From Thiobacillus thioparus DSM 505 (GTDB lineage Bacteria; Pseudomonadota; Gammaproteobacteria; Burkholderiales; Thiobacillaceae): 64,000 nt of DNA. The notes under the pieces are model-generated. The model saw nothing but the letters and a program-made list of their open reading frames with translations, was not told the DNA's origin and searched no databases. A program made the position numbers and the translations under genes. Location: NCBI RefSeq assembly GCF_000373385.1, contig NZ_KB891316.1:1002493-1066492 (forward strand), in the 5' to 3' direction. Positions 38,964 to 49,987 of the stretch are shown piece by piece. Position 1 is the first letter of the stretch; each line of letters begins with the position of its first letter.

Positions 38964-39911
38964 TCAGAAATGCATCGTCAAACCCAGGGTCGCCGCCCAG
39001 TCCGCCGTCAGTTGCGTGCCGTTCACATTCTGATACAGCGGCAGCTGGACCAGTCCGTAGACCTGGGCATTATGGCCGACCGGAACCGCCAGGCCCGGAG
39101 AAAAATACGCATACTTTCCACCGCTGTCGGCCGGTTCGGCATTGCGGCCGGAATCGTGTCCCCGCCAGAGCAGATTGATTTGCGCGAGCGCGTGCACTGC
39201 CCCGAGCGGATAGGTCACCCCCGCGTCGAGGCTGACATGGTCACCCGGCTGGTAATCCTGCCGCTCGCTGACCGCGTGCTGCCAGTTCATCTGCGTGTGC
39301 CAACCCGTTTGCGCAAGATGGCCGGAGACGAATCCGCCCGCGATCACGTCGGTGGAACCCGACCCCGGCTGCAATGATCGTTCCGCCAGTTCGCCGTCGG
39401 CATTGCGCACCTTGGTCGAGCCGGTCGGCAGCTTGACGCCGCCGACCAGACCATAGGCCTGGCCGTGCACAGACTGTGCATCATCCAGCCGCAGATGCGC
39501 CAGCATGCGCACGTCGCCGAGCCGGGTGAAGTTCCAGCTTTCCGGTTCGGGGCCACCGACGCCGTTGAAGACGTGGGAATGGTCGCGCGACACCAATGGG
39601 GCCTGCAACGTCACGCCCAGGGAAGAACTGAAGGCATGGCTCACGCTGGTGACCATGTTCCGGTTGAGCGTCTTGATCTCGTCGTGCTCGCCTGTCATGC
39701 CTGTGGCCGTCGTTTTGTCCGTACCGGAACGCAACTGGTTCTGATGGATCATTTCCATGCGCAGATCCAGGCGCGTGGCGTTGTCCTGCCAGGGCGTTTG
39801 GGTATCCCAGTCGGTGTTGATCGTGCAGAACGCCGAACCGCAACTGGCGGCTGCGGCCATCGGGAGAAGCAACAGCGGTAGCGCAAGGCCGGCCTGCCAG
39901 GTGGAGTTCAT
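38964..39911 (-). CDS. Outer-membrane beta-barrel protein of the copper locus
   Basis: 315 residues with a signal peptide (L-P-L-L-L-L-P-M-A-A-A-A-S) and alternating amphipathic strands ending in Phe (L-G-L-T-M-H-F), the usual beta-barrel end. A conserved Cys pair follows the signal (S-C-G-S-A-F-C). Proteins like this sit beside copper-related TonB receptors and PCu(A)C genes. The function is unknown; transport or copper binding is inferred from context only. Confidence 0.7.
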   Translation of the reverse strand: MNSTWQAGLALPLLLLPMAAAASCGSAFCTINTDWDTQTPWQDNATRLDLRMEMIHQNQLRSGTDKTTATGMTGEHDEIKTLNRNMVTSVSHAFSSSLGVTLQAPLVSRDHSHVFNGVGGPEPESWNFTRLGDVRMLAHLRLDDAQSVHGQAYGLVGGVKLPTGSTKVRNADGELAERSLQPGSGSTDVIAGGFVSGHLAQTGWHTQMNWQHAVSERQDYQPGDHVSLDAGVTYPLGAVHALAQINLLWRGHDSGRNAEPADSGGKYAYFSPGLAVPVGHNAQVYGLVQLPLYQNVNGTQLTADWAATLGLTMHF

Positions 39912-40204
39912 TCGTCATGCCATGCAAGGGTTCCAGTCTGTGCACGATAACAAATTGTCCACCCCTGGCAGTGCGACATATCGTCGCATGCTGTGCGCAT
40001 CCGTCCATCCACATTTCCTTGGCATGTCACGAACCGCCCAGGCCAGACGCCGTGCGACATGCGCGAAAGAGTGCACAACGGGTTGGCGCCCGAAACGGCA
40101 AGCAATCGGGGCGCCAACCGCATGGGTTGCGGCGATTTGCCACATTCTCGGCGGCACGCAGCTTTTTTAGACTCGGACAAAATTTCAACAACACCGAGAA
40201 GAAC
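39912..40204. other. Divergent intergenic region between the barrel gene and the TonB receptor
   Basis: 293 bases holding the promoters of two divergent copper-related transcripts. Short open frames across it are low-quality extensions of the receptor frame. No clear consensus promoter or long repeat is seen, and no known copper operator was recognised. Confidence 0.4.
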
Positions 40205-42433
40205 ATGCTGTTTCCCAGAAAACCCCTCCCCTTCGCCCTCTCCCTTGCCATGTCGGCGATCGGGAACCCTGCGGCCGCCCAGAACGACGCCTCGCCCGTC
40301 CTCCCGGAGACGCCGCTCATGACCGTCGTTGTCGTGGGCGCACCGGATTCCACCGATGCCGATCTCAACAGCGTGACGCTGGATGCGGCAAGCCTGCAAC
40401 CCATGCATGCTGCCACCAGCGACACGGCCAGCCTGCTGCGGGACGTTCCGGGCCTCAATCTCCAGGGCGCCGGCGGGGTGTCGAGCCTGCCGTCGATCCG
40501 CGGCCTGGGCGACGACCGCCTGCGCATCAAGGTCGATGGCATGGACCTGATCGCGTCCTGCCCCAACCACATGAACCCAGCCCTGTCCTACATCGATCCC
40601 ACCCGGGTCGATGCCGTCAAGGTATTCGCCGGCATCACGCCTGTCAGCGTCGGTGGCGACAGCATCGGCGGCACCCTCATCGTGGAGTCGGCCAAACCGC
40701 AATTCGCCCGCGCCGGCGAAGGCCTCCTGACCCGCGGCTCGGTCGGCACCTTCTACCGCAGCAACGGCAACGCCATGGGCGCCAACGCCGCCGCCACGGT
40801 GGCAAGCGAAAACCTCAGCGTGACCTATACCGGCTCGACCGCGCAATCGGGCAACTACAAGGCGGGCGACAACTTCAAGACGAACACGCTCACGGGACAA
40901 CCCGGACATACGCTGCCGCTCGACGAAGTCGGCTCGTCCGCCTACCGGTCGATCAACCAAGCGCTCGCTATCGCGCTGCGCAACGCGAATCACCTGTTCG
41001 ATCTGAAGCTGGGCCGCCAGCACATCCCGTACGAGAATTTCCCGAACCAGCGCATGGACATGACCGACAACACGAGCGATCAGGTCAATCTGGGCTACAC
41101 CGGGCAATACCAGTGGGGCGTTCTGAAGGCGCGCATCTACCACGAGAAGACCCGGCACGAAATGAACTTCGGCGACGACAAGCAGTTCGTGTACGGCACC
41201 GCACCGGGCATGCCGATGAACTCCGAAGGGAAAACCACCGGCGTGTCGGTCAACGCGGATATCCGGCTTTCCGAACGCGACACCGTGCGGGTCGGCAGCG
41301 AATATCAAGCCTATCGCCTGGACGACTGGTGGCCACCATCCGGCACCGGCATGATGTCTCCTGGAACCTTCTGGAACATCAACGACGGCAGGCGAGGCCG
41401 CTACGCCCTGTTCGGCGAATGGGAGGCGCGCCTCACGCCGCAATGGACCAGCCTGCTGGGGCTGCGCCACGAGACGGTCAGGACGGATGCGAGCGATGCG
41501 GCGGGCTACTGCACCAGCGGCATGTGCATGGGCAACCAGCTTGCCGATAGCGCCAGCTTCAACAACCAGGCTCACAACAAGACCGATCACAACTGGGACC
41601 TGACCGCGCTGGCGCGTTATACCCCGGATGCCACGCAGACCTACGAGGCGGGCTTTGCGCAAAAGACCCGTTCGCCCAATCTGTACGAACGCTACACCTG
41701 GTCCACCTGGCCCATGGCGGCGATCATGAACAATTTCGTCGGCGACGGAAACGGCTATGTCGGCGATATCAATCTCAAGCCGGAGGTGGCGCATACCCTG
41801 AGTCTTGCTGCCGACTGGCACGACGCCCGGCAAAAGGTATGGGGCGTGCGCATCGCGCCGTACTACACGCATGTCCGGGACTACGTCGACGCACGGTGCA
41901 ACGGCGCCAGCTGCCCCGACGGACAATTCAACGTGCTCAGGTACGTCAACCAGTCGGCCCGGTTGGTTGGCGTCGACCTCTCGGGCCACCTCCTCGCCGC
42001 CAGTACGCCGGCGTATGGTGATTTCACGGTGAGTGGCATCGTGAATGTCACCCGCGGTGAAAACCGGGATACGGGCGACAACCTGTACAACATCATGCCG
42101 CTGAACGCGAAGCTGGCCCTGACGCAAAAACGGGGACGCCTAACCAACACGGTCGAAGCGCAGTTTGTCGCGGCCAAACACACCGTCTCGGATATCCGGA
42201 ACGAAGTGGAAACCAGCGGTTACAGCCTGTTCAATCTGCGCAGCAGCTACGCATGGAAGCAGGTCCGCCTCGACGTGGGCATCGACAACCTATTCGACAG
42301 AGGCTACGCGTTGCCCTTGGGCGGTGCCTATGTCGGGCAGGGCATGACGATGTCCATCAATGGCATCCCCTGGGGCATCGCCGTGCCCGGACCGGGCCGC
42401 TCGATCTATGCCGGCGTGAACTACCAGTTCTAG
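40205..42433 (+). CDS. OprC/NosA-like TonB-dependent copper receptor
   Basis: 742 residues from ATG 40205 (signal peptide F-A-L-S-L-A-M-S-A-I, cleavage near P-A-A-A-Q); the upstream open extension to 39917 is noncoding in quality. The plug domain (about 55-165) includes V-P-G-L-N-L-Q-G-A-G and the sequence C-P-N-H-M (Cys119 and Met123), matching the CxxxM copper site of OprC. An HxM (H-E-M) follows in the barrel, as in OprC. The C-terminus ends A-G-V-N-Y-Q-F. It would import or hold copper across the outer membrane, in line with its neighbours. Confidence 0.9.
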   Translation: MLFPRKPLPFALSLAMSAIGNPAAAQNDASPVLPETPLMTVVVVGAPDSTDADLNSVTLDAASLQPMHAATSDTASLLRDVPGLNLQGAGGVSSLPSIRGLGDDRLRIKVDGMDLIASCPNHMNPALSYIDPTRVDAVKVFAGITPVSVGGDSIGGTLIVESAKPQFARAGEGLLTRGSVGTFYRSNGNAMGANAAATVASENLSVTYTGSTAQSGNYKAGDNFKTNTLTGQPGHTLPLDEVGSSAYRSINQALAIALRNANHLFDLKLGRQHIPYENFPNQRMDMTDNTSDQVNLGYTGQYQWGVLKARIYHEKTRHEMNFGDDKQFVYGTAPGMPMNSEGKTTGVSVNADIRLSERDTVRVGSEYQAYRLDDWWPPSGTGMMSPGTFWNINDGRRGRYALFGEWEARLTPQWTSLLGLRHETVRTDASDAAGYCTSGMCMGNQLADSASFNNQAHNKTDHNWDLTALARYTPDATQTYEAGFAQKTRSPNLYERYTWSTWPMAAIMNNFVGDGNGYVGDINLKPEVAHTLSLAADWHDARQKVWGVRIAPYYTHVRDYVDARCNGASCPDGQFNVLRYVNQSARLVGVDLSGHLLAASTPAYGDFTVSGIVNVTRGENRDTGDNLYNIMPLNAKLALTQKRGRLTNTVEAQFVAAKHTVSDIRNEVETSGYSLFNLRSSYAWKQVRLDVGIDNLFDRGYALPLGGAYVGQGMTMSINGIPWGIAVPGPGRSIYAGVNYQF

Positions 42434-42468
42434 GAACATCGCAGCGGGCTTTATCCCCGCCGCGAATC

Positions 42469-42507
42469 CGAGCCCCGCGCACTGTGTGCGCGGGGCTCGT
42501 TTCATTT
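42469..42507 (+). terminator. Strong terminator after the TonB receptor gene
   Basis: A 14-base perfect stem (CGAGCCCCGCGCAC, 42469-42482, with 42486-42499) with a TGT loop is followed by a T-rich tail (TTTCATTT, 42500-42507). Confidence 0.85.
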
Positions 42508-42540
42508 CAACGCAGCCTATTCGACGGCCGGCGGCACGGC

Positions 42541-42566
42541 AAAAAAATCCCGCCGGAGAGGCGGGA
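42541..42566 (-). terminator. Orphan terminator on the - strand, possible small RNA end
   Basis: Read leftwards, TCCCGCC / GGCGGGA (7-base stem, 5-base loop, 42566-42548) is followed by seven T (42547-42541). No - strand gene lies upstream: regB is on the + strand from 42688. A TTGTGC / TAAAGT pair with 17-base spacing at 42631-42603 (- strand) could start a short transcript that ends here. Confidence 0.6.
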
Positions 42567-42687
42567 CAGGTTTGGAGCAGAGCGCGGGTAAAACGCCTGC
42601 ACACTTTAAAGACGGCGCGCGGTGCGCACAATTGGACAAATTGCCGCAGCCCGCGGCACCCGGCGACACGGGTATTACAATGCCGCC

Positions 42688-43944
42688 ATGTCGTCAGCGA
42701 CCGATTCCACCCTGTTGTCCACTCTGCCCGCGCGTGCCCTGCTGGGGCGTCTGCTGGCGGTACGCCTCTCGTTGATCGCTGGCTGGGCGGCCGGCATCGT
42801 CTGGCTGCACTGGGGCCTGCGCATCCCGATGCCGCTGTTGCCGATGGGTGCGGTCTTGCTGCTCATGGGCGTGTTCTCGCTCACCACGGCATGGCGGCTG
42901 CGGCTGGACTTGCCTGCCACCCAGATGGAATTTCTGGCCCATCTGCTCGCCGACCTTACCGCGTTTGCGGTGCTGGTGTTTTTCAGCGGTGGGGTGACCA
43001 ATCCCTTCGTCTCGCTCATGCTGGTGCCCGTCGTCATCGCGGCGATCAGCCTGCGTCCACGCTGGGTGTGGCTGCTGGCAGCAGTGGCGGGGGGCTTCTA
43101 CGGACTGCTGCTGTTCTATTTCCAGCCGCTCGCCGTGACCGACCCGACCGCCGCCTATGGCATGCATCTGGGCGGCATGTGGTTCAACTTCCTCATCAGC
43201 GCCGGACTGATTGCCTTTTTCGTCACCCGCATGCATGCCGCCCTGCGCACGCGCGACCAGGAGCTGTCCGCACTGCGCGAAAAACAGCTGCGCGACGAAC
43301 GCATCGTCGCGCTCGGCACGCAGGCCGCGCTGGCCGCGCACGAGCTCGCCACGCCCCTTGCCACCATCCAGACCACGGCACACGAACTTGCGCGCGAGTT
43401 CGCCAACGATCCCGACATCGGCGCCGATTGCCATCTGCTCGAAAAACAGGCCCAGGCCTGCAAGCAGATCCTCACCCAACTTGCCGCACGCGCCCAGGAC
43501 AGCGCGGCGACCGCTCATCCGCTCGATGCCTGGCTCACCACTCTGGTCGAGCGCTGGCAGGTGTTGCGCCCCGACGCCCATGTCAGCCTCACGCTGCTGG
43601 ACGACAGCCGCGACTTCATCCCGCCTGAGGGCCTGGAGCAGGCAATCCTGAATGTGCTGAACAATGCGGCCGACGTATCGCCCCATGCCGTCGAGTTCGC
43701 CGCCACGGCCAGCGGCGACGCGCTGGCGATCGATATCGCGGACCGCGGCCCCGGCTTTACGCCCGAACAGAAGGCGCAGGCGGGGCGTGTGCTATTCAGC
43801 GGCAAGCCGGGACGCGGCTGGGGCATGGGCCTCGCGCTCACCCACGCCACGCTGGAACGGATCGGCGGCACGCTGACCCTGGCCGAACGCAACGGTGGCG
43901 GCACCCGCGTGCGCATCACCTTGCCCTGGACACATCCTGTATGA
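42688..43944 (+). CDS. regB: RegB/PrrB-type redox-sensing histidine kinase
   Basis: 418 residues from ATG 42688. About six membrane helices include the RegB signature F-F-S-G-G-V-T-N-P-F-V-S-L (quinone-site region). The H-box is His218 in A-H-E-L-A-T-P-L-A-T-I, and Cys258 lies in Q-A-C-K-Q-I-L. The 40-residue gap equals that between His225 and the redox-active Cys265 of Rhodobacter RegB. The ATPase domain has N-N-A-A-D-V-S and G-W-G-M-G-L-A-L. It regulates energy genes by redox state with RegA, whose gene overlaps by 4 bases. Confidence 0.92.
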   Translation: MSSATDSTLLSTLPARALLGRLLAVRLSLIAGWAAGIVWLHWGLRIPMPLLPMGAVLLLMGVFSLTTAWRLRLDLPATQMEFLAHLLADLTAFAVLVFFSGGVTNPFVSLMLVPVVIAAISLRPRWVWLLAAVAGGFYGLLLFYFQPLAVTDPTAAYGMHLGGMWFNFLISAGLIAFFVTRMHAALRTRDQELSALREKQLRDERIVALGTQAALAAHELATPLATIQTTAHELAREFANDPDIGADCHLLEKQAQACKQILTQLAARAQDSAATAHPLDAWLTTLVERWQVLRPDAHVSLTLLDDSRDFIPPEGLEQAILNVLNNAADVSPHAVEFAATASGDALAIDIADRGPGFTPEQKAQAGRVLFSGKPGRGWGMGLALTHATLERIGGTLTLAERNGGGTRVRITLPWTHPV

Positions 43945-44474
43945 ACATGAAATTGCTGATCGTCGAGGACGACGCCGACTTTGCGGCGGTCCTGTCGCGC
44001 GCCATGGGCAAGCGCGGCTTCGAGACTGCCGTGGCGCACAATGCAGTGGAAGCCCGGTCCGTAGCCGCGGCCTTTTCGCCCAGCCATGCCGTCGTCGATC
44101 TGAAGCTGCCCGGCGAATCGGGGCTGGCTGTCGTGGCCGCGCTCGCTGCGCGCACGCCCTCCCCGGCCATCGTGGTGCTCACCGGCTACGCCAGCATCGC
44201 CACCGCCGTCGAGGCGGTGCGCCTGGGCGCACGGCACTACCTGGCGAAACCGGCGGATGCCGACGAGATCCTCGCCGCGCTCATGCGCGACCAGCCCGAT
44301 GCCGCGCTGGAAGTCAGTCCCGAACCGCTATCCGTGGCACGGTTGGAATGGGAGCACATCCAGAAGGTATTGAACGAGCATGACGGCAACATCTCGGCCA
44401 CTGCGCGCGCATTGAAAATGCACCGCCGCACGCTGCAAAGAAAGCTCGACAAACGCCCGCCGAAGGCAGGCTAG
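43941..44474 (+). CDS. regA: RegA/PrrA/ActR-type response regulator
   Basis: 177 residues. The receiver has E-D-D (residues 9-11) and Asp53 in [12 protein letters not shown]. The C-terminal Fis-type helix-turn-helix is [20 protein letters not shown], highly conserved in RegA. It overlaps regB by ATGA. Its TAG stop shares CTAG with the stop of the convergent uppP gene. Confidence 0.94.
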   Translation: MNMKLLIVEDDADFAAVLSRAMGKRGFETAVAHNAVEARSVAAAFSPSHAVVDLKLPGESGLAVVAALAARTPSPAIVVLTGYASIATAVEAVRLGARHYLAKPADADEILAALMRDQPDAALEVSPEPLSVARLEWEHIQKVLNEHDGNISATARALKMHRRTLQRKLDKRPPKAG

Positions 44475-45301
44475 GTCGCTGTCCCCCAGTCCACCCAGCC
44501 CATGTAGGCCGTCAGCAGCACCAGCACGCCGAACACGATGCGGTACCAGGCAAACACCGTGAAATCGTGGCGACTGACGAAACGGATCAGGCCGCGCACG
44601 GCCAGCAGCGCGCTGATGAACGAAGCGGCACCGCCCACCGCAAACAGGCCGATGTCGTCCGCGCTGAAAAGATGCCGGTTCTTGAAGACGTCGTAGAAGG
44701 TCGCGGCGAACATGGTCGGGATCGCCAGGAAGAACGAGAATTCCGTCGCCGTCTTGCGCGACAGGCCGAAAAACAGGCCGCCGATGATGGTCGCCCCCGA
44801 ACGCGAGGTGCCGGGAATCATCGCCAGCGCCTGCGCAAATCCGACCTTCAATGCATCGCGCCACGTCATGTCGTCGACCGTTTCTGCACGGATGACGTGC
44901 TTGCGCCGTTCCGCCCACAAAATAAGCACGCCACCGATGATCAGCGCGGAAGCGACGACGATGGGGTTGAACAGGTAGTACTTGATCTGCTTGATGAACA
45001 GGAAGCCCAGCACCGCCGCAGGCAGGAAGGCCACGATCAGGTTGATCGCCAGCCGCTGCGAGGCCGGCTCGGTCGTGACGTTGACCAGTGCGTGCCCGAG
45101 GCGCGCCCGGTATTCCCACACCACCGCCAGGATCGCCGCGAACTGGATCGCGATTTCGAATACCTTGCCCTTGTCGTCGTTGAAGTTGAGCAGCTGTCCG
45201 ACCAGGATCAGATGCCCGGTGCTGGACACCGGCAGGAACTCGGTCAGGCCCTCGACGATGCCGAGGATGAACGCGTGCAGAAGGATGGTGGGATCGGTCA
45301 T
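44471..45301 (-). CDS. uppP: Undecaprenyl-diphosphatase UppP (BacA)
   Basis: A 276-residue multi-pass protein that recycles the lipid carrier of cell-wall and O-antigen synthesis. Catalytic region: [18 protein letters not shown] near the N-terminus; second motif: [12 protein letters not shown]. Length is normal. The stop overlaps the regA stop by 4 bases (44471-44474). Confidence 0.96.
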   Translation of the reverse strand: MTDPTILLHAFILGIVEGLTEFLPVSSTGHLILVGQLLNFNDDKGKVFEIAIQFAAILAVVWEYRARLGHALVNVTTEPASQRLAINLIVAFLPAAVLGFLFIKQIKYYLFNPIVVASALIIGGVLILWAERRKHVIRAETVDDMTWRDALKVGFAQALAMIPGTSRSGATIIGGLFFGLSRKTATEFSFFLAIPTMFAATFYDVFKNRHLFSADDIGLFAVGGAASFISALLAVRGLIRFVSRHDFTVFAWYRIVFGVLVLLTAYMGWVDWGTAT

Positions 45302-45319
45302 GGCAAGGGGCTGGGCATG

Positions 45320-45347
45320 AAAAAAGGCGCGCCGGTCTGGCGCGCCT
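45320..45347 (-). terminator. Terminator of the GGDEF gene
   Basis: On the - strand, a 9-base stem AGGCGCGCC / GGCGCGCCT (45347-45339 with 45333-45325) with a 5-base loop is followed by five T (45324-45320). Confidence 0.8.
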
Positions 45348-45394
45348 GCGGATTATACGCGGAGGCCACGGCGTCTTTGTGACCCCGCAGGCCG

Positions 45395-47122
45395 TCAGGA
45401 AACGGGAGCCGGCTCGGACGGACAAGTGGTCACCCGGTTCCTGCCCTGCTGCTTGGACTGGTAAAGACAATCATCGGCGCAGGCGATCAGTGCATCCAGG
45501 GTCAGCTGCGACGGCGTGCGCTGGGCGATGCCAAAACTTGCCGTCACGGCGCTCACGCCCGCCTCGTACGGGACGCGCATGCCTGCGATCGTGGTACGCA
45601 GCCGCTCCGCCAGCATCGTCGCCTCGTCCCGGTCGGTTTCGGGCAGGAACACGATGAATTCCTCGCCGCCCCAGCGGGCCAGGATATCGCCCAGCCGGAT
45701 GGACTGCCTGAGGATGTCCGCCGTCGCCTTCAGCACGTCGTCGCCGTGCGCGTGGCCATAGGCATCGTTGACCTGCTTGAACAGATCGATGTCGAGCAGC
45801 ATGACCGACGTGGGATGCCCGTGGCGAATGGCGTGGCTCCACAATGCGCGGGTCTTGTCGTAAAAGGCGCGCCGGTTGTTCAATCCGGTCAGCGGGTCCA
45901 TTTGCGCCAGCCGTTCGGCACGCAACCGTTCTTCCTGGCCGACGCGCAGCTGGTAGGCCAGTGCCAAGGCAAGCAGTGTGGCGTCGAGCTGCATGCCGAT
46001 TTCCACGGCACGGAACGTCCAGCTGTTGTGCGGGATGAAACCCCAGACCGACAAGGTCGTCAGCAGGGCGCCCACCATGGCCGAGAGGGCGGCGAGGAGA
46101 AAATACTGCGCCGGCTTCTGCCCGGTGCGGGCCGAGATGATGCCCAGCAACAGCATGATGCTGCTGAACAGGAACGCGAAGCTGAATGCGTCCAGTAGTG
46201 CGTATTTCTGGCTGTCCAGCAGAATGGCCGCCGCCAGCAGAATGCCGAAGATGACGCAAAACCTGATGACCGCCTTGCGCACCCGCGGGAAATACACCTG
46301 CAGATCGAGAAAGCGGATGGCGAACAGCAGGCCGGACACGCCATACAGGAACATCAGGACCGGGTTGGACCATTGCTGCCAGGTGGTCGAATCGGGCCAG
46401 AACCAGGCGAAACCATGGCCGGTATAAGCGACGTTCATGGCAACGAACATCGCCAGGTAGAGCGCATAGTACAGGTAGCGTGAACTGCGGAGGCTGACGA
46501 AAAGAATGGCGTTATACGCCATCAGGGCGAGCAGAAAGCCATAGACGATGCCATAGCTGAACTCCTGCTGCATTTGCCTGAGCCGCGACGTTTCCCGGCT
46601 CAGCAGATAGATCGGCGCGACCATGGGGTCGGGCGTCTCCAGGCGGATGAACACATCGCTGGTCCCCGGCTCGAACGTATGGTCGAACACGAAGTAACGG
46701 CTGTCGACCGGGCGTTGCGCGAAGGGCAGCGTATCGCCTGCCCGGTACCGTTCGACCGTCCTGCCGCGATACTGGACATAGACCTCGACCTGGTCGAGCC
46801 AGGCGATTTCGATAGACAGTCTTTTTTGCAGCGGTGTGGCGGTCGGGTTGTCCACCGAAAAATGGATCCACGCAGGCTTCGAACCGATGCCGAAATTCAG
46901 GACCGGGCTGTTCCCCGGGGAAAATTGCCCCGCCTGGTAGGCCGCAATCGCGGCCGGCAGGGTGAAACGCCCGTCCTGCTCTTTCAGGAACTCCGTCGAC
47001 AGGCCAATGGCCAGTTCATGATCGAGGACGGCCGACAGCGGTGCCGCAACCACCGGTGCGCTGCCCAGCCATGCCAGCATGGCGGCGAGCCGAAAGACCC
47101 ATCTGAACAATCTGCTGCACAA
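45395..47122 (-). CDS. 7TM-DISM sensor diguanylate cyclase
   Basis: 575 residues: signal peptide, a 7TMR-DISM extracellular domain (about 30-180, with F-S-V-D-N-P and F-D-H-T-F-E-P-G), seven membrane helices (about 190-390) and a GGDEF domain. The active site is W-G-G-E-E-F, and the allosteric I-site R-L-G-D stands five residues before it, so the enzyme should make c-di-GMP and be product-inhibited. Its output could meet that of the RpfG phosphodiesterase at 9418-10542. Confidence 0.9.
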   Translation of the reverse strand: MCSRLFRWVFRLAAMLAWLGSAPVVAAPLSAVLDHELAIGLSTEFLKEQDGRFTLPAAIAAYQAGQFSPGNSPVLNFGIGSKPAWIHFSVDNPTATPLQKRLSIEIAWLDQVEVYVQYRGRTVERYRAGDTLPFAQRPVDSRYFVFDHTFEPGTSDVFIRLETPDPMVAPIYLLSRETSRLRQMQQEFSYGIVYGFLLALMAYNAILFVSLRSSRYLYYALYLAMFVAMNVAYTGHGFAWFWPDSTTWQQWSNPVLMFLYGVSGLLFAIRFLDLQVYFPRVRKAVIRFCVIFGILLAAAILLDSQKYALLDAFSFAFLFSSIMLLLGIISARTGQKPAQYFLLAALSAMVGALLTTLSVWGFIPHNSWTFRAVEIGMQLDATLLALALAYQLRVGQEERLRAERLAQMDPLTGLNNRRAFYDKTRALWSHAIRHGHPTSVMLLDIDLFKQVNDAYGHAHGDDVLKATADILRQSIRLGDILARWGGEEFIVFLPETDRDEATMLAERLRTTIAGMRVPYEAGVSAVTASFGIAQRTPSQLTLDALIACADDCLYQSKQQGRNRVTTCPSEPAPVS

Positions 47123-47150
47123 GTTCGGCTGCCGGTCGTGTACTTCGATA

Positions 47151-49133
<1,983 letters not shown>

Positions 49134-49154
49134 TCAGCCTCGCTATTTAGTCCA

Positions 49155-49262
49155 CGGGAGGCCTGTCAGCCTCCCTACGGCGGTCTCAACCGCATCAGGT
49201 TCGAAGGGTATGTCTCACTCCATTCGGCGTGACGGCCGTCCGGAGACCCCTGGCGAGCGGCT
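49155..49262 (-). promoter_or_regulatory. TPP (THI-box) riboswitch of thiC
   Basis: On the - strand the leader reads AGGGGTCTCC, then GTGAGAC, ACCCTTCGAACCTGAT, GCGGTT and ACCGCCGTAGGGA (49252-49172), the conserved pieces of the TPP aptamer. Immediately after come a GGGAGGC/GCCTCCC hairpin (49175-49156) and a weaker GAGGC/GCCTC hairpin (49141-49122) before the thiC SD (TGGAG). Neither has a U-run, so translational control is more likely than termination. Confidence 0.9.
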
Positions 49263-49333
49263 CAAGGTAGCGGAATTGTGGAATAATTGCAAGGCAATCC
49301 CCCATCTAACTTATTGATATTCAAGGGTACCGC

Positions 49334-49987
49334 ATGGACATGGAACAGGCGCGCTACAACATGGTGGAACAGCAGATCCGCCCCTGGGATGTACTGAATC
49401 AGGATGTGCTCGACCTGCTGTTCAAGGTGCGCCGCGAGGATTTCGTGCCCGAAGCGCACCGTGCGCTGGCCTTCGTCGACATGGAAATCCCGCTCGGCCA
49501 TGGCCAGTCGATGTGGACGCCCCGGCTGGAGGCGCGCGCGCTCCAGGAACTCGTCATCCGCCCCACCGACCGCGTGCTGGAAATCGGTACCGGCAGCGGC
49601 TACCTCACGGCGCTCCTGGCCGCCCAGGCCGCCGAGGTGGTGTCGGTCGATATCGTGCCCGAATTCACCGCGGCCGCCACGCAGAAACTGCGGGCGCACG
49701 GCTTCGAGAACATCGCGCTGCATACCGGCGACGGCGCCCGCGACTGGTCCGACGAAGCCGGCTTCGACGTCATCGTACTCACCGGCTCGACCCCGCTGCT
49801 GTCGGACGCCTTCCGCCGCCGCCTCCATGTGGGCGGCCGCCTGTTCGCCATCGTCGGCGAGGCGCCGGTGATGCAGGCGCAACTCATCACCTGCACCGCC
49901 CCCGGTGCCGCACGCAGCGTGACGCTGTTCGAGACCTGCGTGGCACCGCTGCTGAACGCGCCGCATCCTGCCGCCTTCGTATTCTGA
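49334..49987 (+). CDS. Protein-L-isoaspartate O-methyltransferase family protein
   Basis: 217 residues. N-terminal M-V-E-Q-Q-I-R-P-W-D-V-L, R-R-E-D-F-V-P, then G-H-G-Q-S-M-W-T-P where repair-type Pcm has G-x-G-Q-T-I-S-x-P. SAM motif: V-L-E-I-G-T-G-S-G-Y-L-T-A-L-L. The altered Q-S-M-W region is shared by a Pcm-like subgroup often placed before tolC, whose substrate is unsure. The stop shares its A with the rhodanese ATG (TGATG). Confidence 0.85.
   Translation: MDMEQARYNMVEQQIRPWDVLNQDVLDLLFKVRREDFVPEAHRALAFVDMEIPLGHGQSMWTPRLEARALQELVIRPTDRVLEIGTGSGYLTALLAAQAAEVVSVDIVPEFTAAATQKLRAHGFENIALHTGDGARDWSDEAGFDVIVLTGSTPLLSDAFRRRLHVGGRLFAIVGEAPVMQAQLITCTAPGAARSVTLFETCVAPLLNAPHPAAFVF

Noticed and set aside
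39908..42127. Long (over 700 codons) - strand frame opposite the TonB receptor
   Set aside because: The receptor on the + strand has a signal peptide, plug and barrel; the antisense frame lacks any domain and is a third-position GC artefact.
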